Positions 1-11,557 of a stretch of 64,000 bases of DNA are shown here, piece by piece. Position 1 is the first letter of the stretch. The number at the start of each line of letters is the position of its first letter. The DNA comes from Trichoplax sp. H2 (Eukaryota; Placozoa; Uniplacotomia; Trichoplacea): positions 62,001 to 126,000 of the forward strand of contig NOWV01000149.1 of assembly GCA_003344405.1 (NCBI GenBank), given 5' to 3'. Under the pieces are notes generated by a model. It searched no databases and was not told where the DNA came from. It saw only the letters and a list, made by a program, of their open reading frames with translations. The position numbers and the translations under genes are program-made.

Positions 1-681
1 ATTTTTTGCAATGGTGGTTATGCTGAATATGTTATTATTCCAAGTTATAAATATCTTGCTAAGATTTCTGGTGTCGATTTCCATGCTGCCACATCGCTTG
101 CTTGCTCAGGTTTAACTGCCTATAATGCAATCAAGAAAGCGAATGTAAGATCTCCAGAATATTTGGTCATCATAGGTACTGGTGGGCTGGGTCTGATGGG
201 CATTCAATTGGCGAAAGCAACAACTCAAGCGAAAATCATTTGTGTTGATATCGATGATCAAAAATTAAATATAGCAAAGAATTTAGGCGCTGATTTTATT
301 GTTAACTCTAGCGATGGCAATGCAGTGCAGAAAATATACTCCATCTGTCCTAAAGGCGTCGATAGTGTAGTCGATTTTGTTAACGCCTCTCCGACGGCAA
401 AGATAGGATTATCCATACTTAAGAAGCGTGGGAATTTAGTGCTTGTAGGATTATTTGGTGGTTCTATCGAAATCTCTTTAGTGACAATACCACTAAAGAC
501 CTTAATTATTCAAGGCGCTTACACAGGTACTTATAGGGAAATGGTAGAGTTGCTACAATTGGCCAAAGAGGGGATCATTAATCCAATTATTTCGAAGCAG
601 TATTCTTTACAAGAGGCTAATACCGCATTAAATGACTTAAAACAGAGGAAGATTGTAGGGCGAGCAGTAATCATCCCATAA
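1..681 (+). CDS. Zinc-type medium-chain (MDR) alcohol dehydrogenase-like protein, 3' part
   Basis: The frame is open from base 1 to the TAA at 679-681, giving 226 residues; the start and N-terminal catalytic domain lie outside the window. The visible part begins with a GGYAEY motif typical of MDR dehydrogenases. The nucleotide-binding Rossmann domain follows, with the glycine motif GTGGLGLMG, then an acidic residue at the end of the second strand (VDIDD), expected for NAD(H) binding. The C-terminus (QEANTALNDL...GRAVI) is the standard family ending. The family oxidises alcohols or reduces aldehydes; the substrate cannot be told. No intron interrupts the visible 226 codons, unlike most other housekeeping genes here, and the protein reads as bacterial-like, so past transfer or a retrocopy is possible. 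Family assignment is firm; exact enzyme is not. Confidence 0.85.
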   Translation: MFCNGGYAEYVIIPSYKYLAKISGVDFHAATSLACSGLTAYNAIKKANVRSPEYLVIIGTGGLGLMGIQLAKATTQAKIICVDIDDQKLNIAKNLGADFIVNSSDGNAVQKIYSICPKGVDSVVDFVNASPTAKIGLSILKKRGNLVLVGLFGGSIEISLVTIPLKTLIIQGAYTGTYREMVELLQLAKEGIINPIISKQYSLQEANTALNDLKQRKIVGRAVIIP

Positions 682-2644
682 CGCTGTAACAAGTGACTTT
701 CTTTTACCAATTGGCTATTAATCGTTGATACTTTACTTCGTCTAAAACGTTTAGCAGAGGATGATTCTGGGCTGGATGATAATCATCTTGTACTGTCTGC
801 ATACGTAGAATTAATGATAGTGTTGCATAATGGAGTTGTCATATTATGCGGTATAAAGTCCATGTTCTCGTATTATCCTCCTCCTCCTTATATTAAGAAT
901 ATACGTAACTACTCTCTACTGGCGTTAGTAAGGTTGCCATTTAGATACTTCAATTTTCAGTGGATAATGATTTGGGTAGTTGGTAGATGACAAATTTTAA
1001 ACCATTTCCTAAGCTTAACTAGCACAAGCTAGGTGATTCATAAATTCATGATCACTAAATTACGGTACTACAATGCTTGGCTAAGCTACTATTGCTTATT
1101 GTTACCATGTCCTATCGAAGAAATTGAGCCATATTGAAAGCGTTCTTTTACTGACAGACAAGTTTATTATATTGTACATACATATACCCTTAAATCTTGC
1201 AATTGTAATAAATCAAAAATGGCAAATACCAGCATGATTATGGCATGGCAGGGATCACAGCAACAGCGAGATTATCCAATAATTATAATCTGTTCATTAT
1301 TTTTATATGTATTATTAGCTATCTTTGTCATTCTTAATTTGATTCGCTATCAATTATTGCATGCAAGAAATTTTATATGATTTCTATTTCCTAATTTGCT
1401 ACCACTAGATGATAGCAAAGCCACAACGCTATTTGTACATCCTTTTTCAATCCTAACAGTACTATGGATTCCATTTGAAGAACGGATTAATGCATACGTT
1501 GGTCTATTGCAGGATAAATTTTTATGTTGAACATATAATCTTGATATTTCTAAATTACTTATATCTGCTACAATAAATAATAATCGAACTCTGATATTAT
1601 TAAGTTAGTTTCTGTGTGATATATATAATTTACGAGATATTTCATGCCATGGACACGTACATGTAGAATCGAGTACAGACTTAAAGGCAGGATAAAAATA
1701 AATGAGTGGCAGTTACGGTAGAAGATGGAAGATTCCTTTATCCTACTCGTATAGTTAAATATTTCCGGTGAACAGTAAATGGATAAGAACTTACCTTTCT
1801 ATAGCTAGAATTAGCTGTAATTAGTTGTAAAATAATACGGTTATACTGTTGATACAACGACAATGCTGCTAAACATCACCAGCGTTTTATTAATTTCTGA
1901 TAGTCTTTCATATTGGTGTAACAGATCTGGCAAAATCATGTCTAATTTGTTGCAGCCAATTAGTTACAGGTAAGCACTGGTAAGATGTAACTATACACAA
2001 TTTTTAAAATTGCTGAAGGGTACATGATAACTTATGTTAACACGCTACACGTATGATCAAATCCAATCATGACATTAATGTGTTGTAATTGAAATGTGCA
2101 TACATAAACATTTACAGACCATAGCAATAGGAGGCAATCGTTAATTCACACTTTTTAATACCCAGAAATTGAAAATTTTGTAACATACAGTACAAAGGTT
2201 TCTGAGTGAATTCCCCTTATCAAAGGAGATTAAGTATTCGACATATTATGTATAGGTTTATTTATTTAGATATAATTTTTGTGATGATAAATTGAACTGT
2301 AATGTTAGATTGAATTAGAGTTGAGAATTGTGAAACAACCTCAGCAATACTATATTATGTAATTAATAATATCAAAACTCGAATACAATAAGGTATAGGT
2401 TATGTTAATTATTATCGCGATGACAGTATCCTACATTGATATTACGTTACAGTACGAGAATTTTATCACATACAGTACATCCATTTGAATTTGTGTGCAT
2501 CCTAAATAATACAAGTGCTTTCAGTGGTCAAGATATTACAGTAAATATTTCTTTCATTGAGGCAAGCTATCTTTCATGACTAATTCTACGTTCCATATCT
2601 GAAAAATAAAAAAAGAAAGGAAGATTAAAAGACCTTCTAAGTGG
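682..2644. other. Intergenic region, AT-rich
   Basis: No recognised gene. The only protein-like stretch is a plus-strand reading frame at 1219-1530 (53 codons from ATG, one in-frame TGA at 1378-1380, then 49 more codons to TGA at 1528-1530). The first half has one strongly hydrophobic segment. No family was recognised. Confidence 0.5.
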
Positions 2645-5600
2645 TTACTGCTTGTTACCGATTTCCCATACTTTAATTGATCTATCGTTACTGCAGGTAA
2701 CAAGCAAATGCTTGCCATGATGGTAATTCATGGAAGAAATGCCACATTTCGTGTCAAAAAATGTGGCTAACGTTTGCCGACTGAATTAAATAGACAAAAG
2801 CATTTCAAGTATTAAGAATACAGTTTACTAAAAATTATTGTGAGATATACAATAAAAGTATTATAAATATTCTAGCTTACTCTGCGTCAGTTATGGTTTC
2901 ATAACAATCGTTGCATACACGAACTGGAAATTCAAACCCTAGGGATGGCATTACAGACGTGTTTTCACTGCATTTGGCGCAGACTGCTATACCACATTTG
3001 CGACAATGATGCTACAAATATCATTAAAACTAGCAGTTAAATTTAAAGATTTACAACAAGCCGCTTCTGAGGCTCTATGTATTGCCATATTAATAGCAAA
3101 TGTTCAATCCGTAGGATCGCACTAGAATGCAGATATTGACAAATGTTCAAGATACCTGTCGAAATCCAATCTTTTTTTCACTCCACATTTGCTTGACATT
3201 CCAAAAAAATGGAACATCGCAACGCTGACATGAATCAGATTCAAGCCACTCTTTCGTCTTTAAGTAAGAATAAATGAAAACAAAACTGAATTGGTTGTGA
3301 ATGAGTGAATCGACAATCTTGAAATAGCGATATTATAATTTAAATTGATGGGCAGTACTATTGCTTTACATACCTCAGCTCTGTCTACATCCATTTTCCA
3401 TGTAACTATGAAGCCATCATCGGCAACTGAAATTAGCTTGCTTGCCTCGCGAACATAGTGGAGTGCCCGTATTTTATCGCTTTGGGTAATAGCAAGTGAT
3501 CCATTGTGAGAGTAAGTCCAGATGAGGAGAAGGCCATCAGTACAACATGTAATGAGAACGGTAATTTATGTAAGTCAATAAAGTGCTCTTTAAAACACCC
3601 AATGATGGCAGCTTTTTCTACGTTATGCTACAAACCCGTGTCCATGCAATTGGTAAACGGTGCCTTTTCTACCTCCGATATCCCAGACCAGAATAGTTCT
3701 GTCAAAGCTTCCTGAAAATAATAACTGTTTATCGGGATCCCAAGCTAAACAGCGAATACTACCTATAACCGAATAGGAAAAATACGTCGTATAATTCAGC
3801 TGCAATGCAGGCCATTTCATATTTCAAATAATATCATCAAGTATAATTTGTAATCCAGAAGTAAACAATAAGACTTTATTATTATTATCTTGTCTCAGAT
3901 ACCTGAATGGCCTTGTAACGTTGTGACGGGCACCAAACTGGAATTATTGTCTTTAACTCGTAACACAGCGATGCTGCCGCCATAATCACCAACAAAGATA
4001 TGCTTACTATCTTGATCAAATCTGTAATTTCAGTTAAGGCAAAATAGACTACGGCACGATCTCCATGTTATGCTTATTTTTAAAACTACGTAAACGTAAA
4101 ACATTATGGGATATCAGTTCAAGTTCTACCCAATACAGCCTATTGCAATAAATATCAACATTCTTGAACTCTATTTCTACGCCGAAAATTAAGTATCGGG
4201 AGAATACTTGGTGGAAATTCTATCACGGGCGCTATACATAAACTTCAACTAAAATGTCTAATTCTAAGTTAGCTATCTGTGGTAGATCTTTAGAACGTCA
4301 ACTTTAAAAAATAACTGCTATACAATTTATTATTGGATGGATACTCAAGAGCAATGCACCAAGCATTAGCCTGATAACCGCCTAAACGTCGACCAGTTTC
4401 ACAGCAATGCCACTGCATATATTTGTCTCGACTGACACTTAACAACCAATTTAAATTCGGACTGTAAATTATTCCATTAACACGTCCTGAGTGGGCTAAA
4501 GAGAATAAACGAAATATTCTTCATATTGTAATAGAGAGAGAGAGAGAGAGATGTCACAGCACTGTCCTAATTACACTTGTCCATTCGATATCTCTATGTA
4601 TGTTCAATTACAGTGGGCTAACCATCATAAATAAAATCAATTGACTTCATCGAGTATATGGCAATGTTATTCGCAACTTCTACAATTTACTCAATAATAT
4701 TAAGGACCGTGATATACATGGGGTAATTACTCTTTGCTCGTTAGCATATGGGATTGCAAGAAAGCAATGAAGAAATTCATCTTACCGGCATAATCACGCT
4801 TGTGAGTTATTTTGTTGAAATCTTCGGATAATTCAAATTCCTGTATGAATAGTGCAAATAAAAGGCGTCATTAACTGCACAATTACAAGCTATTAACTAG
4901 TACAACATTAGGATTAAAATTTACTGCGGAATGTCTCATTTTCCTTTAGCTAAAGTAAACGAGCGATTGATGGGATAAATCAGACCGTCAAACAATAGCA
5001 TAAAGCGGTTGCAACGGACATTTATTCCTCTATCCATTTCAGCAAGAAAGATACACATTTATGCTTTTGTTCATGATGGATGAACGTTTTCCACTATGCT
5101 GAGCAAATAGACTGTCATTCTAATTAATGTAGGTCTTGTTCAATTCGATCTGACTTTCTAATTAGTAAATTTTGCTGTTAATAATGCTCTAATGAAAAGT
5201 GGGCATGAGTTACTTCAATAGTAACTACAGACATCAAATGATGCATAAAATTGTATTCTTGTTCGTTTGCATAGCTCTATTTGTATGAGGGAATAATCCA
5301 TTCAAGTGACGATAGCATCATTAGCGAGCAATGAATTACAACATCGGCACTGAATGTTTTTGACATGATGTTTACTTTTCAGTCAGCGTAAGTTTACAGC
5401 ACTACAAAATGAAACTATTCATTCTTGTCAACTAAAAATCAACGGATCCATTTTTGTCATGATACGCTCACAAAATGTAGTTAGGGTTTTATGCATACGT
5501 GTATATACAGTCAGAATTTGAGTTCTAGGTTGATCTGATCCATCGGTTAGAATGGAGTACAGTTGGTGAAGATGATCAGTTAAGCTTTGAATACATCAAG

Positions 5601-7284
5601 GTTACCCTTTGTATTCAATTAATCTTACTTAGCGTTACTATTAATAAACATTTTTCATTATAATGGGGCTTGAACTAGTCCGTGATTGAAAATTGAGAGA
5701 AAAAGGTTGATTCAATTGAGCAAATCTTACCGAAATCAATCCGGTCTCGATGCCACAAAATAACTTTCTATCTTGACTGCTGAAATAGAGAGCGGTGACA
5801 GGAGCTAGATAAAAATAAGGAAAGCAAGATTGAGAATAATTTGATCAAGCTAAATCATTGGCTGTTGATAAGCTAAAAATGATCATGATAGGACTACTGT
5901 AGGGATGTAGCATTTCTAAAAGCAATCAATCTATATTTTTATTCCTTGGTAAGATAAAGTACGAGTATAAACAGAACCAATATTAAATTGGAAACTTTAT
6001 CCATAGCAAAACAAACGCCAGTAAGGCGGATAAAAAGAGTGATGGCGACGATAAGCCCTAAAGATAAGCAGAAAAATGTCGCTAATGATGCTACCTACCG
6101 CTCATGGTATGACAAATACTCGGCCAATATTGACCACTGTCTCGCTTGAGCCAAACCATGACATTGCTAGCAAGAATAAGAAAGATTGATTAACATGAAT
6201 ACTGTCAAATCATCGTTGGGAGAGACATTTTGTTGCGATAATACAATATCATCATCGTTGTCATCGCAGGTTTCGAAGAATACAAATCAAAATGAATTAA
6301 ATTTCCTTTCAATGGCTCTTTGCATTTTTGAACTGTATTCTCTCATCAAATCGATTCTACATTATCTACAGTCGATAGGAGAGTTCCACATGGACAATCG
6401 TTTGACTATCCCCATGGATTGTAAGTTGAAACTCGATAAGATGAGAAGGAAAGTGCAAGTGCAATGGAGGTTAATCTGTATCCGATAGGGCACTTCATGA
6501 TTGCAGTAGAGTAGTAGGAAAATGAAGACCAGTCTTAACATTAGTCTCTCTTTCTAGTCGATGTTGGTCTTGGTTGGAATATTTCTACTCTATCACCGCT
6601 ATTCCAACTACTTGGTATTTTCATGGTAGGAAATGAGATCCGTCTGGATGGATCTCGTATCTTGACCATGGTGGAGAATCCTGTATGGACTTATGCCGAG
6701 TAGAATACTATTGTACAACGAAATGGGATAGTAGAAACAAAAATGATGATGCTTCGTTCTATCCATAGAGTCGTTCAGGCCATTGACCGACATCTTACCA
6801 GTCTAAAATACTTTGACAAAGGTTGGAAATGCTATCTTGATGGAGATACTAGTCGTTTTGAGTCCAGCAATACTTCCATCAACAAGACAAAACTACTGGA
6901 TTACAGTAAGGCATAGAAAAATAGCCTTGGCATCACAACAGAATAGCAAGACGACACAATCGACACAAGAATTGTCGTTTGCGATTCCCCCCCCCCGCCC
7001 AAGTTAAATCACGATCACTCCAACTGCAGTCACTTAAACTGGGCGATGATGGATCCCTACTACTCCTCCTTAAAACGATTATCCAGTGGAACTATTCCTA
7101 CTCAGCATCGACCATTGCTGGCAGCCATGATTGAAAACATTGCCTACCGATCATCACTAGCGCTGATGACACCATCTTCTTCGGGTATAATAACTGCTGC
7201 ATTGAGGGTGCCGTTGATCCCTTCCAGTTTATTCAACAGTTCGGGATTATTCAAACGAATTCCATCAATGACTGCGGTAGCCAT
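2645..7284 (-). CDS. WDFY2: WD40-repeat and FYVE-domain protein, WDFY2/WDFY1-like (11 exons)
   Basis: Exons on the minus strand: 7284-7148, 6166-6099, 5804-5731, 4840-4786, 4495-4345, 4021-3903, 3762-3636, 3479-3374, 3257-3156, 3011-2881, 2780-2645. All borders are GT-AG, phases join, and the total is 1206 nt (401 residues; human WDFY2 is about 400). Exon 1 starts at ATG 7284 and encodes [19 protein letters not shown], the family N-terminus. WD40 repeats follow, with hallmarks [42 protein letters not shown] and [22 protein letters not shown] zinc finger lies between the sixth and seventh repeats: paired cysteines CQRC and CRKC, and the core [14 protein letters not shown]. The last repeat ends [15 protein letters not shown] domains bind phosphatidylinositol 3-phosphate, so the protein should sit on early endosomes as a scaffold. 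WDFY1 and WDFY2 cannot be separated by eye. Intron 1 (6167-7147) is the longest. Confidence 0.93.
4528..4552. repeat. (GA)n microsatellite in a WDFY2-like intron
   Basis: About eleven GA units in a row, inside the intron between the exons at 4495-4345 and 4840-4786. Confidence 0.85.
6167..7147. other. First intron of the WDFY2-like gene
   Basis: A 980-base intron, richer in GC than its surroundings. It holds a run of ten C (6987-6996) and several short open frames on both strands, none matching a family I recognise. The plus-strand frame near 6816-6916 is protein-like but has stops on both sides. Confidence 0.6.
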
Positions 7285-8539
7285 TACTGCAGCAATAACT
7301 CAATAATCAATAGCAAAAGACGATGCAAATGGAGCCAAAAATGGGAAAATCACTTGGGCTTTGGACGATTTCTTTCTATGTTGACTTTTTCCCCTTGATG
7401 CAGGCACTATACCACGCTTGATTCGCTAGCGAGTATCCTCGCCTTGACTAGCCGATCGGACGATGGATGGAGTGGAAACCACCTTCCCAACGACCTCTTT
7501 CATACAGTACCCTCTCAGTGTTCCTCACCACTGCCTGCCGGCCTTAGCGATGACGTATTCCATCAACCGATCCCAAACAGTACTCGCAACTGCACCTCTT
7601 TTTTTGTATACAGAATTTTTATTGTGACTGAATGGTTAGCTTATTCAACTAATTATTGATTACTGTTTGAGTATGTAGATACCAAAAACGAATGGAGGAA
7701 TATAGTCTACAGTTGACGCTGATACTAGGGTGAAGGAATTCATGGTTGATATACAGATAGTGAGTAAAAGCTTATTACTACTCTAGTTCTTGACTACTGT
7801 TTGAGTAGAGAGACTACCGATAATCTTTGGGTACCAGTACCGTTCCGGAACGGCTCATCGCATCCATGCAGTACTGTACACAGTATAGCGATTTCCATCT
7901 CTCTGTCATGTCCTAATGCTCAATCAAGAATAATGATAATAATAATAATAATAACAGTAGTAATAGTAGTCGTAAGTCTTAAGTGAGTAGCATTGACCGA
8001 GGCTAATGTTTGAGTAGAGAGACTACCGATAATTTTCGGTACCAGTACCGTTCCGGAACGGTTCATCGCATCCTTACAGTACTGTACTGTACACTGTATG
8101 TACAGTATACAGTCCTGAGAATCGATTTCCATCTCTCTGTCATGTCCTAATGCTCATGGCTCAATCAATAACAATAATAATAATAATAATAATAGGAATA
8201 ATATTAATAACAGTAGGAATAGTAGTCATACTGTATGTCCTAAGTGAGTAGCATTGACCGAAACTACTGTTTGAGTAGAGTGAATACCGATAATCTTCGG
8301 TACCAGTACAATACTGGAACGGTTCATCGCATCCGTACAGACAGAGAGATGGAAATCGATATACAGTACTGTACTGTACTATATATCGATTTCCTTCTCT
8401 CTGTCATGTCCTATTGCTCATTGCTCAATCAATAATAATAATAAATAATAATAATAACAGTAGCAATTGTAGTCGTATGTCCTAAGTGAGTAGGATTGAC
8501 CGAGTTATGTTAACGGAGTAGAACACATGTACAATTGCA
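7285..8539. other. Upstream region of the WDFY2-like gene, ending in a satellite block
   Basis: Holds the presumptive promoter region of the minus-strand WDFY2-like gene next to its ATG at 7284, then the tandem block at 7793-8503. No coding sequence recognised. Confidence 0.5.
7793..8503. repeat. Tandem repeat, three units of about 210-260 bp with internal palindrome and TAA microsatellites
   Basis: Three units begin with TGTTTGAGTAGAG-like sequence at about 7797, 8008 and 8268. Each runs through ACCGATAAT, GGTACCAGTAC, ACGG.TCATCGCATCC, a GTACTGTAC core, CATCTCTCTGTCATGTCCTA, a (TAA)n tract and AAGTGAGTAG.ATTGACCGA. Units 1 and 2 contain the perfect 14-bp palindrome CCGTTCCGGAACGG (first at 7840-7853); unit 3 has a mutated version. 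A weaker fragment (TACTGTTTGAGTATGTAGATACC) occurs near 7663. The unit looks like a satellite or a tandemly amplified non-autonomous element. Confidence 0.85.
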
Positions 8540-8881
8540 TTAGTAGCATTTGGTATTCGAATATTGCACTTGCAATACTTGATGTATTTTGTGCAGTAAT
8601 AAGATTTTGAAAATTAGTTTTATCACTGCGAAATCAAGGTTAAAAAGTTGAGAGAAACGCTTAGTTATGGGATAGCTTGCATGGGACTTGTAATGAGAAA
8701 GAGATGCCCGTACACTGGCATACTCAGATCCAATTGCATAGCACATGGATGCTATTTGCCTAGCCATTTCTTCTCGTATGACTACAGGGATAGGCATTGT
8801 ATTATACAGTAGCATATCAAAAGAGTGACAAGCTTCTCGGCAAGAAGCTAAATAGAAACACGCTATTCTGGAGATAAACAC
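8540..8881 (-). CDS. Unrecognised protein-like open frame
   Basis: A 113-codon minus-strand frame. Its first half reads like conserved protein (CREACHSFDMLLYNTMPIP, then VIREEMARQIASMCYAIGSE); the second half is less convincing. Reading 5' to 3', a possible acceptor (GTTTATCTCCAG) lies near 8869 just before the protein-like part. Further protein-like pieces lie upstream on the same strand: about 9177-9060 (RRMADAMISAHDSNSVFGNT) and about 9310-9195 (YLKALVIYASHWKENKDLL). They may be exons of one small gene between the beta-carbonic anhydrase and WDFY2-like genes, but I could not join them in phase and recognise no family. It could also be chance. Confidence 0.3.
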   Translation of the reverse strand: MFISRIACFYLASCREACHSFDMLLYNTMPIPVVIREEMARQIASMCYAIGSEYASVRASLSHYKSHASYPITKRFSQLFNLDFAVIKLIFKILLLHKIHQVLQVQYSNTKCY

Positions 8882-9644
8882 AAGTTAATTACTACATTTG
8901 CAGCCATTCAGCTTACTGTGGATGTGAAAGATACACACTGTTTCTGATATCCATGTATTCAACTGGATAGACAGATAGACGAAATTCAGTGGTAGTGCAT
9001 GGCTTTTCCTTAACCCTAATTAACGCTGACTTTATAAAGAAACACCATTTTATACTGCACACGATCACTGTATTCCCAAATACTGAATTACTGTCATGAG
9101 CTGAAATCATGGCATCAGCCATACGACGTACATTGAAGTCGAATAGAAGAAAGTATCTATATCGAGGATCAGTCTATCCATTACAACGATATTAACAGAT
9201 CTTTATTTTCTTTCCAATGGCTAGCGTAGATGACCAACGCTTTCAAATAGTGAGCATACTCGGTTGTATGTAGAATATCGCGATACGTAAGGCATTGAAA
9301 GTATAATCTACAAGATAAGGATATCCTGCGATTTTTTTTCATCACGCTACAATTATACGACAGTAATGATATGTATATATTTTATTCAGGAACAGCACTT
9401 TCATGCACCCATAAATTATAATATGCTCCCAATAAGCAATCATTAAAGATAGTAGACAATGTATTAATAGATTCCATTTCATTTATATATAAGAGAATTA
9501 CATAGGTCAATACATTGATATCACAATGTCATTGCAATAAAAGCAATTGATTCTTTCACTTACTATCTACTTCACATTGAGGTCAATATTACGTGTATGT
9601 ACGTATTAGCCTCATAAAATAAGGCACTTTTGCAGCTTGTCGGC
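8882..9644. other. Region downstream of the beta-carbonic anhydrase gene
   Basis: Contains the presumptive 3' end of the carbonic anhydrase transcript and the protein-like but unjoined minus-strand fragments described with the open frame at 8540-8881. Nothing else recognised. Confidence 0.4.
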
Positions 9645-11416
9645 CTATTTTTGATTAATCTGAAATTCCGAAACAGACTTTAACATTTCCTCACTTACAA
9701 TAGGCTGAAATAACTTATCTCTTTTATTAAAAACATAACAAGTTGCATCTTTAATATCAAACCACAACGAGTATAGCTTTACGGTTCCGGCTGCAATTTT
9801 CTCCTTCATAAAGCTATAAGAATTGACGTGTAAAAGTTGCTGCAACGTATTAATCTGTTGGCAGTATTACAAGTAAATGATTCAATATCGAGAAAAAATC
9901 CACGATGCGACAAGCTCAAAGTATTGTGGATGAATGCAGCAGTCTATAAGTTATCGTAATTTTTAGTGCTTGATGTTCATTTTGCAGTAAATACGAGCAG
10001 AATGATCATAATATCCATTTCGAGTGTACCTGAGATAACTGGTCCTTTGGTAATAGGTTTTGGTTAATTTTAGCTTCGAATTTTAAACCGTTTTCATTAA
10101 ATTCTAAATGCAATGGTTGGTCGCTATTCGATCGATCAACGAGTGTCGTCTTTTCCCATTTAGTGTAAGTCTGACTAGCAAATCGATAGATCCAGTCTAA
10201 CACAAACGATGATTCACTAGGCGCAGTTCCGCCTAAAGAGTGCAATCCGTCCATCGCCTGCAATTACGAATTTATTAATTAGTTCTAATCGCTGATCATT
10301 TATATTGATCTTTCACAGGATAAGAGTGTAGCCAAGGCTCTCCAATCATCTAAAATCAACAGTCAATGTTTAATCATCCTATCATTTCGGTTACTGATAG
10401 TCAATTTTAATATTAAAATTATCGTCCTACAGCGCTTGCAAAGGATTGTTCTATTGCGTAGACGTTAACAGTAACAACATGATATTACCACAATCGATGT
10501 CATCGCTTAGCCTGATATGATTGGCGAAGTGAGTATCCCACTAGAAATGCATGAGGATACTAACCTTACAATCGGAGTGTCCACACACCACAACAGAGCT
10601 GACTTGATTGCGAACACAAGCTAGTTCTAAAGCAGCAGCCTCTGCTGGTGTCCAACGTTCGTATATAAGTTTAGAATGTGGAACAATATTGCCTGCATTT
10701 CTAACAATGAAACTTTCACCAGGCGCAATGGAAGCAATGTTGGATGGAAATACCCGACTGTCCATGCAGGTAATGAAAATGCAGCTTGGCTGTAAAGGCA
10801 GAGAAGATTGATAACCAATTAAAAAGTATCCGGTCTAAGTATCGATTGGAATGACAGTATAGGCATTACTGAAGTTGTAAGTAATTAGTATGGACTATCT
10901 TCTAGTGGTCCAAGGGTCAATAGTCATGATTATAGTACATTCTGCTAGCCCGGTTATCCACATGTTGTTCACTGTTCTGTACAGTATATTCCATCTTTTA
11001 ATTGAAGTAAGATACTGATGGGCACAAAATACCAAGTTTTGCAGAACTTTGGCTTGTAGCTCAACATGTCTACGGAATAGCATGGCACTAACACTGTTAC
11101 TTTACTGTATTGTTATCCCATTGAATTATCTGTTATAATTGAACTAAGTTCTGTGAGGTAGGTATGCTAATCCTGTTGATTGCATCAACTGGTGATCCTT
11201 GTACGCTGGCTAGAACAACTGCTCGATATGATCATTTCAACCACTGTACAAGTCGATTTGTCCACGTCAACGGAATCACTTGCCGTTGCAATTTATCCAG
11301 CAAAAGGGTATGCAACTTACCTGCACTTTTTCAGCTACCTGAGCATACAGAGTCTTATTGGCAGAACTTAAAGAGGCTGAATACCGTAAAACCCCACGAA
11401 TGACTTTCTCAATCAT
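9645..11416 (-). CDS. Beta-class carbonic anhydrase (metazoan type), 4 exons
   Basis: Exons: 11416-11321, 10789-10565, 10257-10030, 9854-9645; all phase 0, GT-AG bounded, 756 nt, 251 residues plus stop (fly enzyme about 255). It catalyses reversible hydration of CO2 to bicarbonate with zinc. Exon 1 encodes MIEKVIRGVLRYSASL, matching the family N-terminus (ILRGIMRYR in fly). Active-site residues are present: the zinc ligand and Asp/Arg pair in TCMDSR (C40, D42, R44) and the other ligands in CGHSDC (H103, C106). Family blocks VRNAGNIVPH, EAAALELACV, QLSQ-INTLQQL and LYSLWFDI follow in order. No signal peptide is visible; mitochondrial targeting, known for some animal homologues, cannot be judged. 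A possible poly(A) signal (AATAAA in the minus sense) lies at about 9380-9385. Confidence 0.95.
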
Positions 11417-11557
11417 CTTTGATACAGTATTTCCAACTGGCGTGGTAGTCCCTAGAATCTGTAGATGGAACTAACGTACAGTAAGCTTGCGAGATCGATC
11501 ATCGATCGGATTCGATTTTGCATCAAGTTTGTTCTCTAGTCAACATTGCAATGGTAC
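11417..11557. promoter_or_regulatory. Short upstream region of the beta-carbonic anhydrase gene
   Basis: Only about 140 bases separate the ATG at 11416 from the GTAC satellite. Any core promoter must lie here or inside the satellite. No clear TATA box seen. The assignment is by position only. Confidence 0.3.

Noticed and set aside
3480-3635. Extra WD-like text ([14 protein letters not shown]) between two exons of the WDFY2-like gene
   Set aside because: It looks like a WD strand, but lies in the intron: splicing from 3636 to 3479 gives the family sequence (LHGHGDKIRAL) in phase, and the intronic frame has a stop just upstream.
3506-3715. Plus-strand open frame of 69 codons
   Set aside because: Antisense to WDFY2-like exons and an intron; no independent support.
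6186-6488. Plus-strand open frame of 100 codons with an ATG
   Set aside because: Inside intron 1 of the WDFY2-like gene on the opposite strand; low-complexity S/L/I-rich text with no domain.
10895-11083. Minus-strand frame considered as the first exon of the carbonic anhydrase
   Set aside because: The exon at 11416-11321 matches the family N-terminus, has a good donor and gives the right total length; this frame lies in intron 1.
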